Source of the DNA: an uncultured Oscillospiraceae bacterium
GTDB taxonomy: Bacteria > Bacillota > Clostridia > Oscillospirales > Acutalibacteraceae
Length of the DNA: 64,000 nucleotides
NCBI GenBank assembly: GCA_900540275.1
Contig: UQFO01000007.1
Span: 38,572 to 102,571 of the forward strand
Reading direction: 5' to 3'
Shown here in pieces: positions 33,466-41,534 of the stretch (positions are counted from its first letter, which is position 1; every line of letters starts with the position of its first letter). Made by a program: the position numbers and the translations under genes. Under the pieces are notes generated by a model, which did no database searches, had not been told where the DNA came from, and saw only the letters and a program-made list of their open reading frames with translations.

Positions 33466-33999
33466 ATGATGATGTTTCTTTTTACGACAGAGGAGAATGC
33501 TATTTTATCAAAAATCTTCCAGGAATACTACTCTTTAATGAATTATATGGCGTATAAGATAGTGGGCGACAGGTTCACCGCGGACGATATGGTGCAGGAC
33601 GCAATGATAAAGCTGATGGATTACCTGCCCGTACTGCTGGGGCTCAATAAAAACGAGCTTGCCTCCTACTGCGCGCGGACGGTCGAAACGGTCTGCATTA
33701 CGTACATGCGCAAAGAGCTCAGCAGGAGGAAGCGCGAGGAAAACCAGGAACGGCGGCTTCCGGCGATTATGCCGGAGGAGCTTATCGAGCAGGACGACGT
33801 GAGGGACGCGGTGAACTCGATGCTCGCAAAGCTGTCCCCGCTCGACCGGCACCTGCTCGTGTACAAGTATTTCATGTGCTACCGGTACAAGCAAATCGGG
33901 GAGCTGCTGGGAATCGAGCCGAGGTACATCGGCACCTATCTGCAGAGGGCGCGTGACCGCGCAAAAAGATTATTGGGAGGGAAAGGTGATTATTTATGA
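33466..33999 (+). CDS. ECF-type RNA polymerase sigma factor
   Basis: A 177-residue sigma-70-family protein. Region 2 is IFQEYYSLMNYMAYKIVGDR, then TADDMVQDAMIKLMDYL. Region 4 is KLSPLDRHLLVYKYFMCYRYKQIGELLGIEPRYIGTYLQRARDRAKRLL. A poorly conserved linker joins them. The start is one of three tandem ATGs (33466, 33469, 33472), eight bases after GGCAGGG; a longer frame upstream is not credible. It overlaps the next gene by 4 bp (ATGA), typical of a sigma/anti-sigma pair. Confidence 0.9.
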   Translation: MMMFLFTTEENAILSKIFQEYYSLMNYMAYKIVGDRFTADDMVQDAMIKLMDYLPVLLGLNKNELASYCARTVETVCITYMRKELSRRKREENQERRLPAIMPEELIEQDDVRDAVNSMLAKLSPLDRHLLVYKYFMCYRYKQIGELLGIEPRYIGTYLQRARDRAKRLLGGKGDYL

Positions 34000-34706
34000 A
34001 AAATAAAAAATTGAACGATATTCCAGAAAGTGGTAATATAATAGATGAAACTGCTTTCTGCGAAAAGGTTCATGAATCGATTGAGGAGGAAGGGAGGTAT
34101 TATAATGAGCTGAACGAAAAATTAAAGAACGACCCGCAGTACCAGCTGACGCCGGAAAAGCTTGCCGGGATGGAAAAGCGGCTGAAGCACCCCTACCGGC
34201 TCGGGCGCGGGCGTGTGCGCAGCTACCGCAGGCTGAACAAGGTGACAATCTGCGTATCTGTATTGCTGATTATATTGCTCGTGGGCGTTGTGTCTGTTTC
34301 CAGCCTGCGGGATTATACGATTAACTTCCTGCTTAGCTTTGATAATACTTATGCTAAGACCAACATTAGCGACTCCTTTTCTGCAAATACTCCTTCTATT
34401 TTGCCAAAGGGCTATAGCTTCTCCTCTTATAAAGTCGATGGCGATGTGATAAATGTCGAATATATGGATTCGGACTATAATATTTTAAACTTTACACAAC
34501 GCCCGATTGATAATTTAACAATTGTTGACACCGAAAACGCAGAAGTTGAGGATGTCACTATCGGCGAATATCAAGGAAAACTTTCAAAAAAAGAGGATGG
34601 GCAAATTATTCTAATCTGGCAGACTGAGAAATACCAATTTTTATTAACCTCAAATGTTCCTATTGATTTGATTCCTATTGCGGAGAGCGTTTCAATCAAA
34701 AAATAG
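33996..34706 (+). CDS. Probable membrane anti-sigma factor (DUF4367-like)
   Basis: A 236-residue protein: a ~80-residue cytoplasmic part rich in Glu and Lys, one membrane helix (~82-105, VTICVSVLLIILLVGVVSVS) and an outer domain with the DUF4367-like run PSILPKGYSFSSYKVDGDVI and a final LTSNVPIDLIPIAESVSI. The ATGA overlap with the sigma gene strongly suggests it binds that sigma factor. Base composition changes inside the gene: the first ~300 bp are GC-rich, the rest is AT-rich like the following secreted genes. Confidence 0.82.
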   Translation: MKNKKLNDIPESGNIIDETAFCEKVHESIEEEGRYYNELNEKLKNDPQYQLTPEKLAGMEKRLKHPYRLGRGRVRSYRRLNKVTICVSVLLIILLVGVVSVSSLRDYTINFLLSFDNTYAKTNISDSFSANTPSILPKGYSFSSYKVDGDVINVEYMDSDYNILNFTQRPIDNLTIVDTENAEVEDVTIGEYQGKLSKKEDGQIILIWQTEKYQFLLTSNVPIDLIPIAESVSIKK

Positions 34707-34717
34707 GAGCTGATAAC

Positions 34718-35164
34718 ATGGCTAAGGCAAAAAAGGCATTATTGTTTTTTGTTGTCCTTGCAATGCTCACCTGTTCACTGATGAACGCATCCGCATATAG
34801 TTTTTTAGAAAGCTATGAAAACACTACCGAAATTTCACCCCGTCTTACTTATTTTGCCAGCGTATCTTCAAATATAAGTAAAAAAGATAGCGGACTTCTC
34901 TGCCAAGGGGACTACGTCAGCATGGCCAGCGGTATTGACGTTACCCTAACAAATGAATTGCAAAAACAATCCGGTACAACGTGGAAACCAGTAAAGCAAT
35001 GGTCTCGAACCTTTTCACCCGGGAGAGGCGGCAACAGTATTTCGGGTACATATCCGTCGCCATCCTCCGGTACTTATCGCAACGTTACGACAGTTTTTGC
35101 AAAGAATAGTAAAGGAGTCGTCTTAGAAATTGTACAAGTGAGCTCCCGCACTATAAAGGTATAA
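34718..35164 (+). CDS. Small secreted protein, paralog 1 (DUF6147-like)
   Basis: A 148-residue exported protein with signal peptide (AKAKKALLFFVVLAMLTCSLMNASA) cleaved near residue 26. The mature part is beta-rich: ISPRLTYFASVSSNIS, an internal DVTLTNELQKQSGTTWKPVK and TFSPGRGGNSISGTYP, then SSGTYRNVTTVFAKNS. It resembles DUF6147-type secreted proteins; function unknown. It lies 11 bp after the anti-sigma gene, in the same probable operon. RBS AGGAGCTGATAAC is identical in all three paralogs. Confidence 0.8.
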   Translation: MAKAKKALLFFVVLAMLTCSLMNASAYSFLESYENTTEISPRLTYFASVSSNISKKDSGLLCQGDYVSMASGIDVTLTNELQKQSGTTWKPVKQWSRTFSPGRGGNSISGTYPSPSSGTYRNVTTVFAKNSKGVVLEIVQVSSRTIKV

Positions 35165-35196
35165 CGTATTCATTATAACTACAAGGAGCTGATAAC

Positions 35197-35664
35197 ATGG
35201 CACAGGCGAAAAAAGCTTTTGCGTTTTTTCTTGCCCTTGCGATGTTCACCTTTACATTTTTGAACGTATCCGCACAGACTTTACAAACCACGGAAGAACC
35301 CTTCATTTGCTATGGTAGCACAGAGGAAATACAACCGCGCCTTTCCTATTTCGGAACGGTATCTGTCGGTGTTTCTTTAAAAAACGGTAATGTCGTTGGA
35401 ACCGGGGATTACACCAGTTTCGCCAATGGAATAGACGTTACATTCATTATTGCGATTGAAAAAAAATCCGGTTCGAACTGGACACAGGTTCATTCAACAA
35501 CACGGACATACTCACCAGGCAAGGGTGGAAATTTACTTTCTACTACATATAAAAACCCGCCCTCCGGCACATACCGTGCCGCTGCAACGGCTGTTGCATT
35601 GAATTCCAATGGTAACATTTTAGAGGCTATCAAAATTTACAGCGCAAAAACCGTCACAGTCTAA
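35197..35664 (+). CDS. Small secreted protein, paralog 2 (DUF6147-like)
   Basis: A 155-residue paralog of the gene before it. The signal peptide is AQAKKAFAFFLALAMFTFTFLNVSA. Matching mature blocks are IQPRLSYFGTVSVGVS, GDYTSFANGIDVTFIIAIEKKSGSNW, TYSPGKGGNLLSTTYKNP and SGTYRAAATAVALNSNGNIL. The upstream 20 bases, including ACAAGGAGCTGATAAC, match paralog 3, showing tandem duplication that carried the RBS. AT-rich codon use differs from the housekeeping genes nearby. Confidence 0.82.
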   Translation: MAQAKKAFAFFLALAMFTFTFLNVSAQTLQTTEEPFICYGSTEEIQPRLSYFGTVSVGVSLKNGNVVGTGDYTSFANGIDVTFIIAIEKKSGSNWTQVHSTTRTYSPGKGGNLLSTTYKNPPSGTYRAAATAVALNSNGNILEAIKIYSAKTVTV

Positions 35665-35696
35665 CGCATTCCCTATCATCACAAGGAGCTGATAAC

Positions 35697-36166
35697 ATGG
35701 CACAGGTAAAAAGCGTTCCACATCCCCCCTTCTCACCGGCATGTTTGCCCGGCCTGTTATGAGCCCCGCCAACTGGCGCGCGCCGGACGAAGACGCCACC
35801 TCCCACACGTGCATAGGGAGCACGCGGGGGCGGTGGCGGCGGCTGGAATATTTTGAAGTGGGTACCTGCGAAATTTGCTTCAAGGACGGCCTTCTCACCG
35901 CCGCCTGCCGCTACAGCATGAAAACCGGCTGCGCAAGCTTACAGCTTTGCATCATCCTGGAAAAGCGGGAGGATTCCCGCTGGAGCCATCTGCAAACCAT
36001 CAACCAAACGTTCGAGCCGGGCAAGGGCGGGCATTCGCTTTCTATCCCACTGAACAGCCCGCCGCCCGGCATTTACCGCGCCGTATCGTTTGCGCTCGCA
36101 AGGGATATTTCAGGCAGGATTTTAGAGGGCGTATGGGTAGAATCGGCAGAAACAATATCAATTTAA
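35697..36166 (+). pseudogene. Third secreted paralog, frameshifted in its signal peptide
   Basis: The RBS and start (AAGGAGCTGATAACATGGCACAGG) match paralog 2, but the A-run after codon 4 has five A where paralog 2 has six. Reading from this ATG meets a stop after 21 codons. Adding one base restores the frame as AQVKKRSTSPLLTG and leads into the paralogous mature part: LEYFEVGTCEICFKDG, EKREDSRWSHLQTINQTFEPGKGGHSLS and PPPGIYRAVSFALARD. Even so, the hydrophobic core of the signal is lost. An internal ATG (35741) could start a 141-residue non-exported form. Codon use here is GC-rich, unlike paralogs 1 and 2. Confidence 0.7.
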
Positions 36167-36170
36167 TCAT

Positions 36171-36241
36171 CATACGGCCGGGCACATTTGAACCTTTTCG
36201 CAGTTTCACAAGCTTCATTTGCCCGCTCCCGGCCGTATTTT
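36171..36241 (+). terminator. Terminator of the sigma-factor locus
   Basis: ATACGGCCGG (36172-36181) pairs with CCGGCCGTAT (36229-36238), with a second inner GGGCA/TGCCC pairing; TTTTGA follows. Confidence 0.65.
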
Positions 36242-36316
36242 GATAAAGCGGGATATGCCCCTCCATCCGGGCGTATCCCGCGGCTAAGGAACTTCAACAA
36301 AAAGGACAGATTCGAT

Positions 36317-36841
36317 ATGGATAAAACGTTCGGAAAAAGGCTCAGGCGGCTTCGCAAAGAATATGGGCTGACACAGAAAGAGCTTGCGAAGGCTTTATCG
36401 GTATCGAACGTCGTCATTTCAAGCTACGAGCTGGGCGTCCGTTACCCCACGACCGAGGCCGTCGTAAAAGCGGCGCGGTTTTTCAGCGTGACCGCCGACT
36501 ACCTGCTCGGGCTGGACGACGTAAACGCAATCAGCGTGGAGGGTGTAGAGGAACATGATATCATATTAGTCAGGAAAATCATCAAAAGCCTGGCTGCGGG
36601 CACGAACAAGCGCACGGAGGCGGTCATGTTGGAACGCGATTACCCAAACAGGCTGCGGGAAATGAGGGAGTCCCGGTGCATCAGCCAGTACGAGCTGGCA
36701 AAATCCCTCGGCGTCCACCAGACGACGTACGGCAGCTATGAAACCGGAAAGCTCGCCATCCCGCTGTGCAACCTGGTGAAGCTTGCCGATTACTACGGCA
36801 CATCCATCGATTACCTGATTGGGCGCTCAGACAGCAAATAG
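36317..36841 (+). CDS. Regulator with two XRE-type HTH domains
   Basis: A 174-residue protein with two Cro/CI HTH domains in tandem. The first (~6-60) is RLRRLRKEYGLTQKELAKAL, SNVVISSYELGVRYP and DYLLGLDDVNAISVEG. The second (~110-170) is LREMRESRCISQYELAKSLG, HQTTYGSYETGKLAIP and DYLIGRSDS. Start ATG at 36317 behind AAAGGACAG; upstream codons of the same frame overlap the terminator. The first domain's tail matches the single-HTH regulator at 32734-33027. A covalent dimer could recognise an asymmetric site. Confidence 0.88.
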   Translation: MDKTFGKRLRRLRKEYGLTQKELAKALSVSNVVISSYELGVRYPTTEAVVKAARFFSVTADYLLGLDDVNAISVEGVEEHDIILVRKIIKSLAAGTNKRTEAVMLERDYPNRLREMRESRCISQYELAKSLGVHQTTYGSYETGKLAIPLCNLVKLADYYGTSIDYLIGRSDSK

Positions 36842-36940
36842 GAAGGCGGCGGTTTCCCTGAAAGGGCGCCGCCGGACAGCATCGTTATATTTTCTCACCC
36901 GCCGGGGCCGCGGCAGCCAGGCCGGAGGCGCGGCCCTGCG

Positions 36941-37521
36941 CAGGGCGAGTAAAATATATAAACAGCTCCTCGTTTATTTTTTCTTGTTTTTTAAACGGGG
37001 AGCTCACTGGACTTTTTCAGGGGAGGCGGAGCCATAGGTGGTGGCTCCGCTTTCTCATGCGGATTTTTAAACGCTTACACTGTTTTCCGTGCCGTGGGAC
37101 GGCGTACAGCTCCCGCTGGAGCAAGCGCGCGAATGCAGGGCGAGTAAAAAACATATACAGCCCCTTCGTTTTTCTTGTTTATAAACGGGGGCTCACTGAA
37201 TTTCTTCAGGGGAGGCGGAGCCATAGGTGGCGGCTCCGCCTTCTCATGCGGATTTTTAAACGCTTACACTGTTTTCCGTGCCGTGGGATGGCGTACAGCT
37301 CCCGCTGGAGCAAGCGCGCGAATGCAGGGGGAGTAAAAAATATATACAGCCCCTGCGTTTATTCTTTCTTGTTTTTTAAACGGAGGGCTCACTGAACTTT
37401 TTCAGGGGAGGCGGAGCCATAGGTGGCGGCTCCGCTTTTTCATGCGGATTTTTAAACGCTTACACTGTTTTCCGTGCCGTGGACGGCGTACAGCTCCCGC
37501 TGGAGCAAACGCGCGAATGCA
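36941..37521. repeat. Three tandem ~190-bp repeats with conserved hairpins
   Basis: Units start at 36941 (195 bp), 37136 (189 bp) and 37325 (~195 bp), with CAGGG(C/G)GAGTAAAA at each start. Each has an inverted repeat whose arms begin AGCTCC or AGCCCC and end GGAGCT or GGGGCT, and a second hairpin GCGGAGCC...GGCTCCGC. The T-A pair at 36967/37001 in unit 1 is a C-G pair in units 2 and 3. Each unit continues with a conserved CGGATTTTTAAACGCTTAC block. Open frames crossing the repeats only mirror the unit length and have no RBS. Confidence 0.88.
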
Positions 37522-37615
37522 GCCGGCTGTAAGCGGGTTTAAATTTGCGTATATTTCTACGGCGCTTGCTGTTCCTTCCCAGCAATATTTCATCCGCCTG
37601 AAAGCCCGGCGGCAA

Positions 37616-40600
37616 TCATTCCTTCAGCTGCGCTTCCAGCCAAGCCTCAAAATCCATATCGAACCGGGAACTTTCTTCGTATGCCGTTTTAAAATTGTCA
37701 TGAACAATCTGCGTGTTTGGATGTGCATGGCCAAGCTTTTTTATCAATACTTTATATGACCGTAAGTAATAGCCGAACGCTTTTCCATAGCCGCCCTGGG
37801 CTTGATATAATCCCGCAAGATTGTTGTATATCGCCGCAGTATCAGGGTGTTCCCGACCCAAGACTTTTTCTCTGATTCCCAGGGCTTTTATATAGTATTT
37901 CTCCGCTTTTTTATAGTCGCCCTGGGCTTGATATAATCCCGCCAGGTTGTTGTACGTCGTCGCTGTATCAGGGTGATCCTGACCCAGGATTTTCTCCATA
38001 ACCTTCAAGGCCTTTCTGTAATATTCCTCCGCCCTTCCATAGCCGCCTTGGTCTTGATATACTAATGCCAGGTTGTTGTACGTCGTCGCTATTGAAGGGT
38101 GCTCCTGACCCAGGACTTTCTCTGTAATCTCCAAGTCTTTTTGATAGAATTTCTCTGCTTTCCGATAGTCGCCCTGGGCTTTATATACTCCCGCCAGGTT
38201 GTTGTACGTCGTCGCTGTATTAGGGTGCTCCTGGCCCAGGACTTTTTCTATGATTTTCAGGGCTTTTCTATAGTATTCCTCCGCTTTTCCATAGTCGCCC
38301 TGGTCTTGATATACTACCGCCAGGTTGTTGTACATCGTCGCTGTATCGGGATGCTCTCGACCCAAAACTTTTTCTCTGATTCCCAGGGCTTTTTTGTAGT
38401 ATTCCTCCGCTTTTTTATAGTAACCTTGGGCTTGATATACTACCGCCAGGTTGTTGTACGTCGTCGCTGTTGAAGGGTGTTCCTGACCCAAAACTTTTTC
38501 TCTGATTCTTAGGGCTTTTATGAAGAATTCTTCTGCCTTTCCATAGTCGCCTTGGTTTTGATACAATCCCGCCAGGTTGTTGTACGTCGTCGCTGTTGAA
38601 GGGTGCTCCTGACCCAGGACTTTCTCTGTAATCTCCAAATCTTTTTGATAGAATTTCTCTGCTTTCCGATAGTCGCCCTGAGTTCGATATACTACCGCTA
38701 GGTTGTTGTACGTCGCCGCTGTATCAGGGTGCTCCTGGCCCAAGACTTTTTCTCTAATTCTAAGCGCTTTTATGAAGTATTCCTCCGCTTTTCCATAGTC
38801 GCCTTGAGCTTTATATACTCTCGCTAGGTTGTCATACGTCATTGCTGTATCAGGGTGCTCCTGGCCCAGGATTTTCTCTGTAATCTTTAGGGCTTTTCTG
38901 TAATATTCCTCTGCCCTTCCATAGTCGCCCTGGGCTTGATATACTCCCGCCAGGTTGTTGTATATCGTCGCTGTATCAGGGTGCTCCTGGCCCAAGATTT
39001 TCTCCATAACCTTCAAGGCTTTTCTGTAATATTCCTCCGCTTTCCTATAATAGCCCTGGGCTTGATATACTAATGCCAGGTTGTTGTATATCGTCGCTGT
39101 ATCGGGATGCTCCTGACCCAGGATTTTTCCCACAATCTCCAGGGCTTTTCTGTAGTATTCCTCCGCCTTTCCATAGTCGCCCTGGACATCATATATAAAT
39201 GCCAAATTTGCGCTTAAAGCGGCGATTTCCTCCGTTTCTTCACGCATACAGGCTAAAAAACCCTCCGCCTGCCGGAGATACGGGGCGGTATATATATGGA
39301 CATCCGTTTGTTCATAATCAGTACTTTTCCATAACGATGCAAGCAGGTTTTCGCAGTCCGCCAGCACCGGCTGCAGCTCAATTGCCAAAACCTCCGCAAC
39401 CACATTATGCACGGTTACGGTCTCACCATCCTCTGAAATTCGTATCCAGCCCTTATCGTTCAGGCTTTCCAGCTCATTATAGGACGAAAGCCCCAGCCAA
39501 TCGCGTAATGTCGCAATATCGAAACGGTCCAGCGGTATCGTACAAAGGTTCTTTAAAATATGCTCCTCAAGAGAGCCCTTTTCTATCGCCGCAAGGCTGA
39601 ACAGCTTTGTCATGTGCTCGATAAACCGTTTGCTTTCTTTCCCGTTTTCCCGCATGACCTCTTCCTTGATTCCCTCCAAATTGAAACCGCTTTTCTGGAG
39701 CTCCTCATAAAATTCCCCGATTGTCCTGCGCGATGTTTTACATGTCTTTGCAAGCAGCTCAAGGGCAAGCGTATGGCAGCCTGCACGCACAACAATTTTT
39801 TGAAGGGTTTCCGCATCCTCCACTTTCCTGTCGTAATAATGCTCGAACAGCCTGGCGCAGTCCTCGGGCGTTAAAAAATCAAGCGGATAAATCCTTAACG
39901 TATGCTTACGTTCCGCCATGGGGAGGCGCGTCGTAAATATTACGCTGCATTTCAGCTTCAGAATTGACTCAAAGTCCTCCTGTTTGACGTCGTCCACATT
40001 ATCAAATACTAACACAACGTTCTTATCGAGTTCATTTAACAGCCTGAGAAGCTCGTGCCAGCGGTTTTCCGTATCATCAACGGGAAAGTTTGAATTTGCT
40101 ACCAGCTCCTCTGCTCTTCCTTCTACGCCCTGTTCATTTTTATTAAATAAAAGTGTTTCTTTAAAGCTGTCGTGGTAATCGAACCAGCCAATTTTTGAGT
40201 ATTCCGACGCATTGTCCGCCAAAAACCGCTTAATAAACTCCGTCTTTCCTATCCCGCCGATTCCCGTTACAACCGCGGCTTTGCTGTTTTGCGCTATTAC
40301 CGATTTAAAATCGTTAAGCGTCCCGCCGCGGCCTATCAGCTCCATAGCCGGCGGGCATCCAGGCAATACTAGGCGCGGCTCTTTTGTTGTATTCTGCATG
40401 TTCTCTTTGATTTCAGAAATTTCTTCCCATACGGCGCTCATTTCCGTTTCAAGCCTGTCCAGCCGGAAATTGCATTTGAGCTCGGGATAATACTCCATTT
40501 CTTCTTCAAAGCAGTGAAAAAGCGTCTCAGTGATTAATTTGACGTCCCGCTGTGATGGGAGCTGCTCCAAATATGCCTCCGTTTTTTTAATACATGCTTC

Positions 40601-40903
40601 TAAATCCCGCGCACCCTGATAACCGATTTTCAAGTTGTCCAATATCTCTTTGTAGCTGTTTTTATATAAGTTCTCATCTTCCAGCAATCTCTTTTTTGCT
40701 TCTTTCACCGCTTTGGTAAACGCCTTTTCGAACTGGGCTGAAACAGTCTCGCTGATATTCTCCGCGAAATAATTTTTTCGTTTTAGTACAAGCTGAAGCC
40801 CCTTCAACCCTTTGTCTGCTACGGAGGCAGGCCACCACAAAAGCCCCGCACAGGTTAATATCAACGAAGTCAGTTCAAAACCTTTTTCCGCACTATTTTT
40901 CAT
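37616..40903 (-). CDS. STAND-type NB-ARC ATPase with 12 TPR repeats
   Basis: A 1095-residue protein. Residues ~1-180 are a helical N-terminal region with one hydrophobic segment (LTSLILTCAGLLWWPAS), the likely effector part. Residues ~185-480 are an NB-ARC/STAND ATPase: Walker A VTGIGGIGKTEFIKRFLAD (~res 210-220), Walker B VVLVFDNVDDV (~res 298), then CSVIFTTRLP and a winged-helix (TIPLDRFDIATLRDWLGL). Residues ~565-1070 hold 12 kinesin-light-chain-type 42-residue TPRs with TYNNLA, QGDYGKAEEYY and LGQEHPDTA. Such proteins are NLR-like sensors in bacterial defence or signalling. It has its own promoter and lies beside the tandem repeats. Confidence 0.92.
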   Translation of the reverse strand: MKNSAEKGFELTSLILTCAGLLWWPASVADKGLKGLQLVLKRKNYFAENISETVSAQFEKAFTKAVKEAKKRLLEDENLYKNSYKEILDNLKIGYQGARDLEACIKKTEAYLEQLPSQRDVKLITETLFHCFEEEMEYYPELKCNFRLDRLETEMSAVWEEISEIKENMQNTTKEPRLVLPGCPPAMELIGRGGTLNDFKSVIAQNSKAAVVTGIGGIGKTEFIKRFLADNASEYSKIGWFDYHDSFKETLLFNKNEQGVEGRAEELVANSNFPVDDTENRWHELLRLLNELDKNVVLVFDNVDDVKQEDFESILKLKCSVIFTTRLPMAERKHTLRIYPLDFLTPEDCARLFEHYYDRKVEDAETLQKIVVRAGCHTLALELLAKTCKTSRRTIGEFYEELQKSGFNLEGIKEEVMRENGKESKRFIEHMTKLFSLAAIEKGSLEEHILKNLCTIPLDRFDIATLRDWLGLSSYNELESLNDKGWIRISEDGETVTVHNVVAEVLAIELQPVLADCENLLASLWKSTDYEQTDVHIYTAPYLRQAEGFLACMREETEEIAALSANLAFIYDVQGDYGKAEEYYRKALEIVGKILGQEHPDTATIYNNLALVYQAQGYYRKAEEYYRKALKVMEKILGQEHPDTATIYNNLAGVYQAQGDYGRAEEYYRKALKITEKILGQEHPDTAMTYDNLARVYKAQGDYGKAEEYFIKALRIREKVLGQEHPDTAATYNNLAVVYRTQGDYRKAEKFYQKDLEITEKVLGQEHPSTATTYNNLAGLYQNQGDYGKAEEFFIKALRIREKVLGQEHPSTATTYNNLAVVYQAQGYYKKAEEYYKKALGIREKVLGREHPDTATMYNNLAVVYQDQGDYGKAEEYYRKALKIIEKVLGQEHPNTATTYNNLAGVYKAQGDYRKAEKFYQKDLEITEKVLGQEHPSIATTYNNLALVYQDQGGYGRAEEYYRKALKVMEKILGQDHPDTATTYNNLAGLYQAQGDYKKAEKYYIKALGIREKVLGREHPDTAAIYNNLAGLYQAQGGYGKAFGYYLRSYKVLIKKLGHAHPNTQIVHDNFKTAYEESSRFDMDFEAWLEAQLKE
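37700..39220 (-). repeat. Twelve 126-bp direct repeats encoding the TPR array
   Basis: The repeats are near-identical at base level (blocks such as GGGTGCTCCTGACCCAGGA and CCAGGTTGTTGTACGTCGTC recur). Repeats 5 and 9 share KAEKFYQKDLEITEKVLGQE, and 4 and 6 share FIKALRIREKVLGQEHP. This pattern points to recent duplication and shuffling within the gene. Confidence 0.9.
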
Positions 40904-40950
40904 TTATAGCACTCCTTAAATAATCCTGTATTACATTTTAGGCATTTAAA

Positions 40951-40980
40951 ATCATATCTTTAAGTAGAATATTATCACAA
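40951..40980 (-). promoter_or_regulatory. Promoter of the STAND ATPase gene
   Basis: Minus strand TTGTGA (40980-40975), 18-bp spacer, TATGAT (40956-40951), ~48 bp upstream of the start codon. A hairpin GGGTGCGG/CCGCACCC (40999-41021) lies just upstream. Confidence 0.5.
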
Positions 40981-41095
40981 AATTCATGTTTAAACAACAG
41001 GGTGCGGCAAATTACCGCACCCATCCCTATACTGATATTTAAAATAGCTTCAGTCAACGATTCAAAACAAAAACATTATAATTAGGCCCAATTAT

Positions 41096-41132
41096 AAAAA
41101 AAGAGGTATGGCGCGCTGCGAAAGCCATACCC
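41096..41132 (-). terminator. Terminator of the tRNA cluster (distal)
   Basis: GGTATGGC (41106-41113) pairs with GCCATACC (41125-41132); minus-strand TCTTTTTTT follows. Confidence 0.85.
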
Positions 41133-41159
41133 ATTCTTTTAAACCGGTATATTGAAATA

Positions 41160-41201
41160 ACCCCCGAACCTTGTGCCTGCATGTACAAGGTTCGGGGGTA
41201 T
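41160..41201 (-). terminator. Hairpin directly after the tRNA cluster (proximal terminator)
   Basis: ACCCCCGAACCTTGT (41161-41175) pairs exactly with ACAAGGTTCGGGGGT (41186-41200), a 15-bp stem just after tRNA-Ala; a weak T-rich tail follows on the minus strand. Confidence 0.7.
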
Positions 41202-41208
41202 TCGTTGT

Positions 41209-41283
41209 GGTGGACCCGAAGGGATTCGAACCCTCGGTCTCTGCGTTGCGAACGCAGCGCTTTCCCAGCTAAGCTACGGGCCC
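41209..41283 (-). tRNA. tRNA-Ala (anticodon CGC)
   Basis: Cloverleaf with acceptor GGGCCCG/CGGGTCC, anticodon loop TTCGCAA and T-arm GGTTCGAATCC. The G3-U70 pair is the alanine identity mark. CCA is encoded. Confidence 0.95.
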
Positions 41284-41361
41284 ATATTATGTATTTTGTA
41301 TCTCCCCCAAGGGGATTTCTGACTGCCACGCGGGTATTCGCCGCGCGCCAGTCAAAAATTT

Positions 41362-41437
41362 TGGCTGGGCTGGCGGGATTCGAACCCACGGGATGACGGA
41401 GTCAAAGTCCGTTGCCTTACCGCTTGGCTACAGCCCA
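41362..41437 (-). tRNA. tRNA-Gln (anticodon TTG)
   Basis: Acceptor TGGGCTG/CAGCCCA, anticodon loop CTTTGAC, encoded CCA. Confidence 0.95.
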
Positions 41438-41534
41438 TTATTCCATGGCTTTCAGCCAAACGAAAGGTATCATAGCAAAAAGCCTTGATTGCTTCCTCTA
41501 TATTATCACGGCGTTTCCGCCGGAATAAACAAAA

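Noticed and set aside
34395..34400. A riboswitch upstream of the secreted paralogs.
   Set aside because: Gaps between these genes are only 11-32 bp and contain just the RBS.
37057..37395. Open frame across the tandem repeats that repeats the peptide MRIFKRLHCFPCRG.
   Set aside because: Unit lengths happen to be multiples of three, so the frame repeats by itself. There is no RBS, and the conserved features are hairpins, not codons.
37700..39220. Regular direct repeats that might look like a CRISPR array.
   Set aside because: They are 126-bp in-frame repeats encoding TPR units with no variable spacers.
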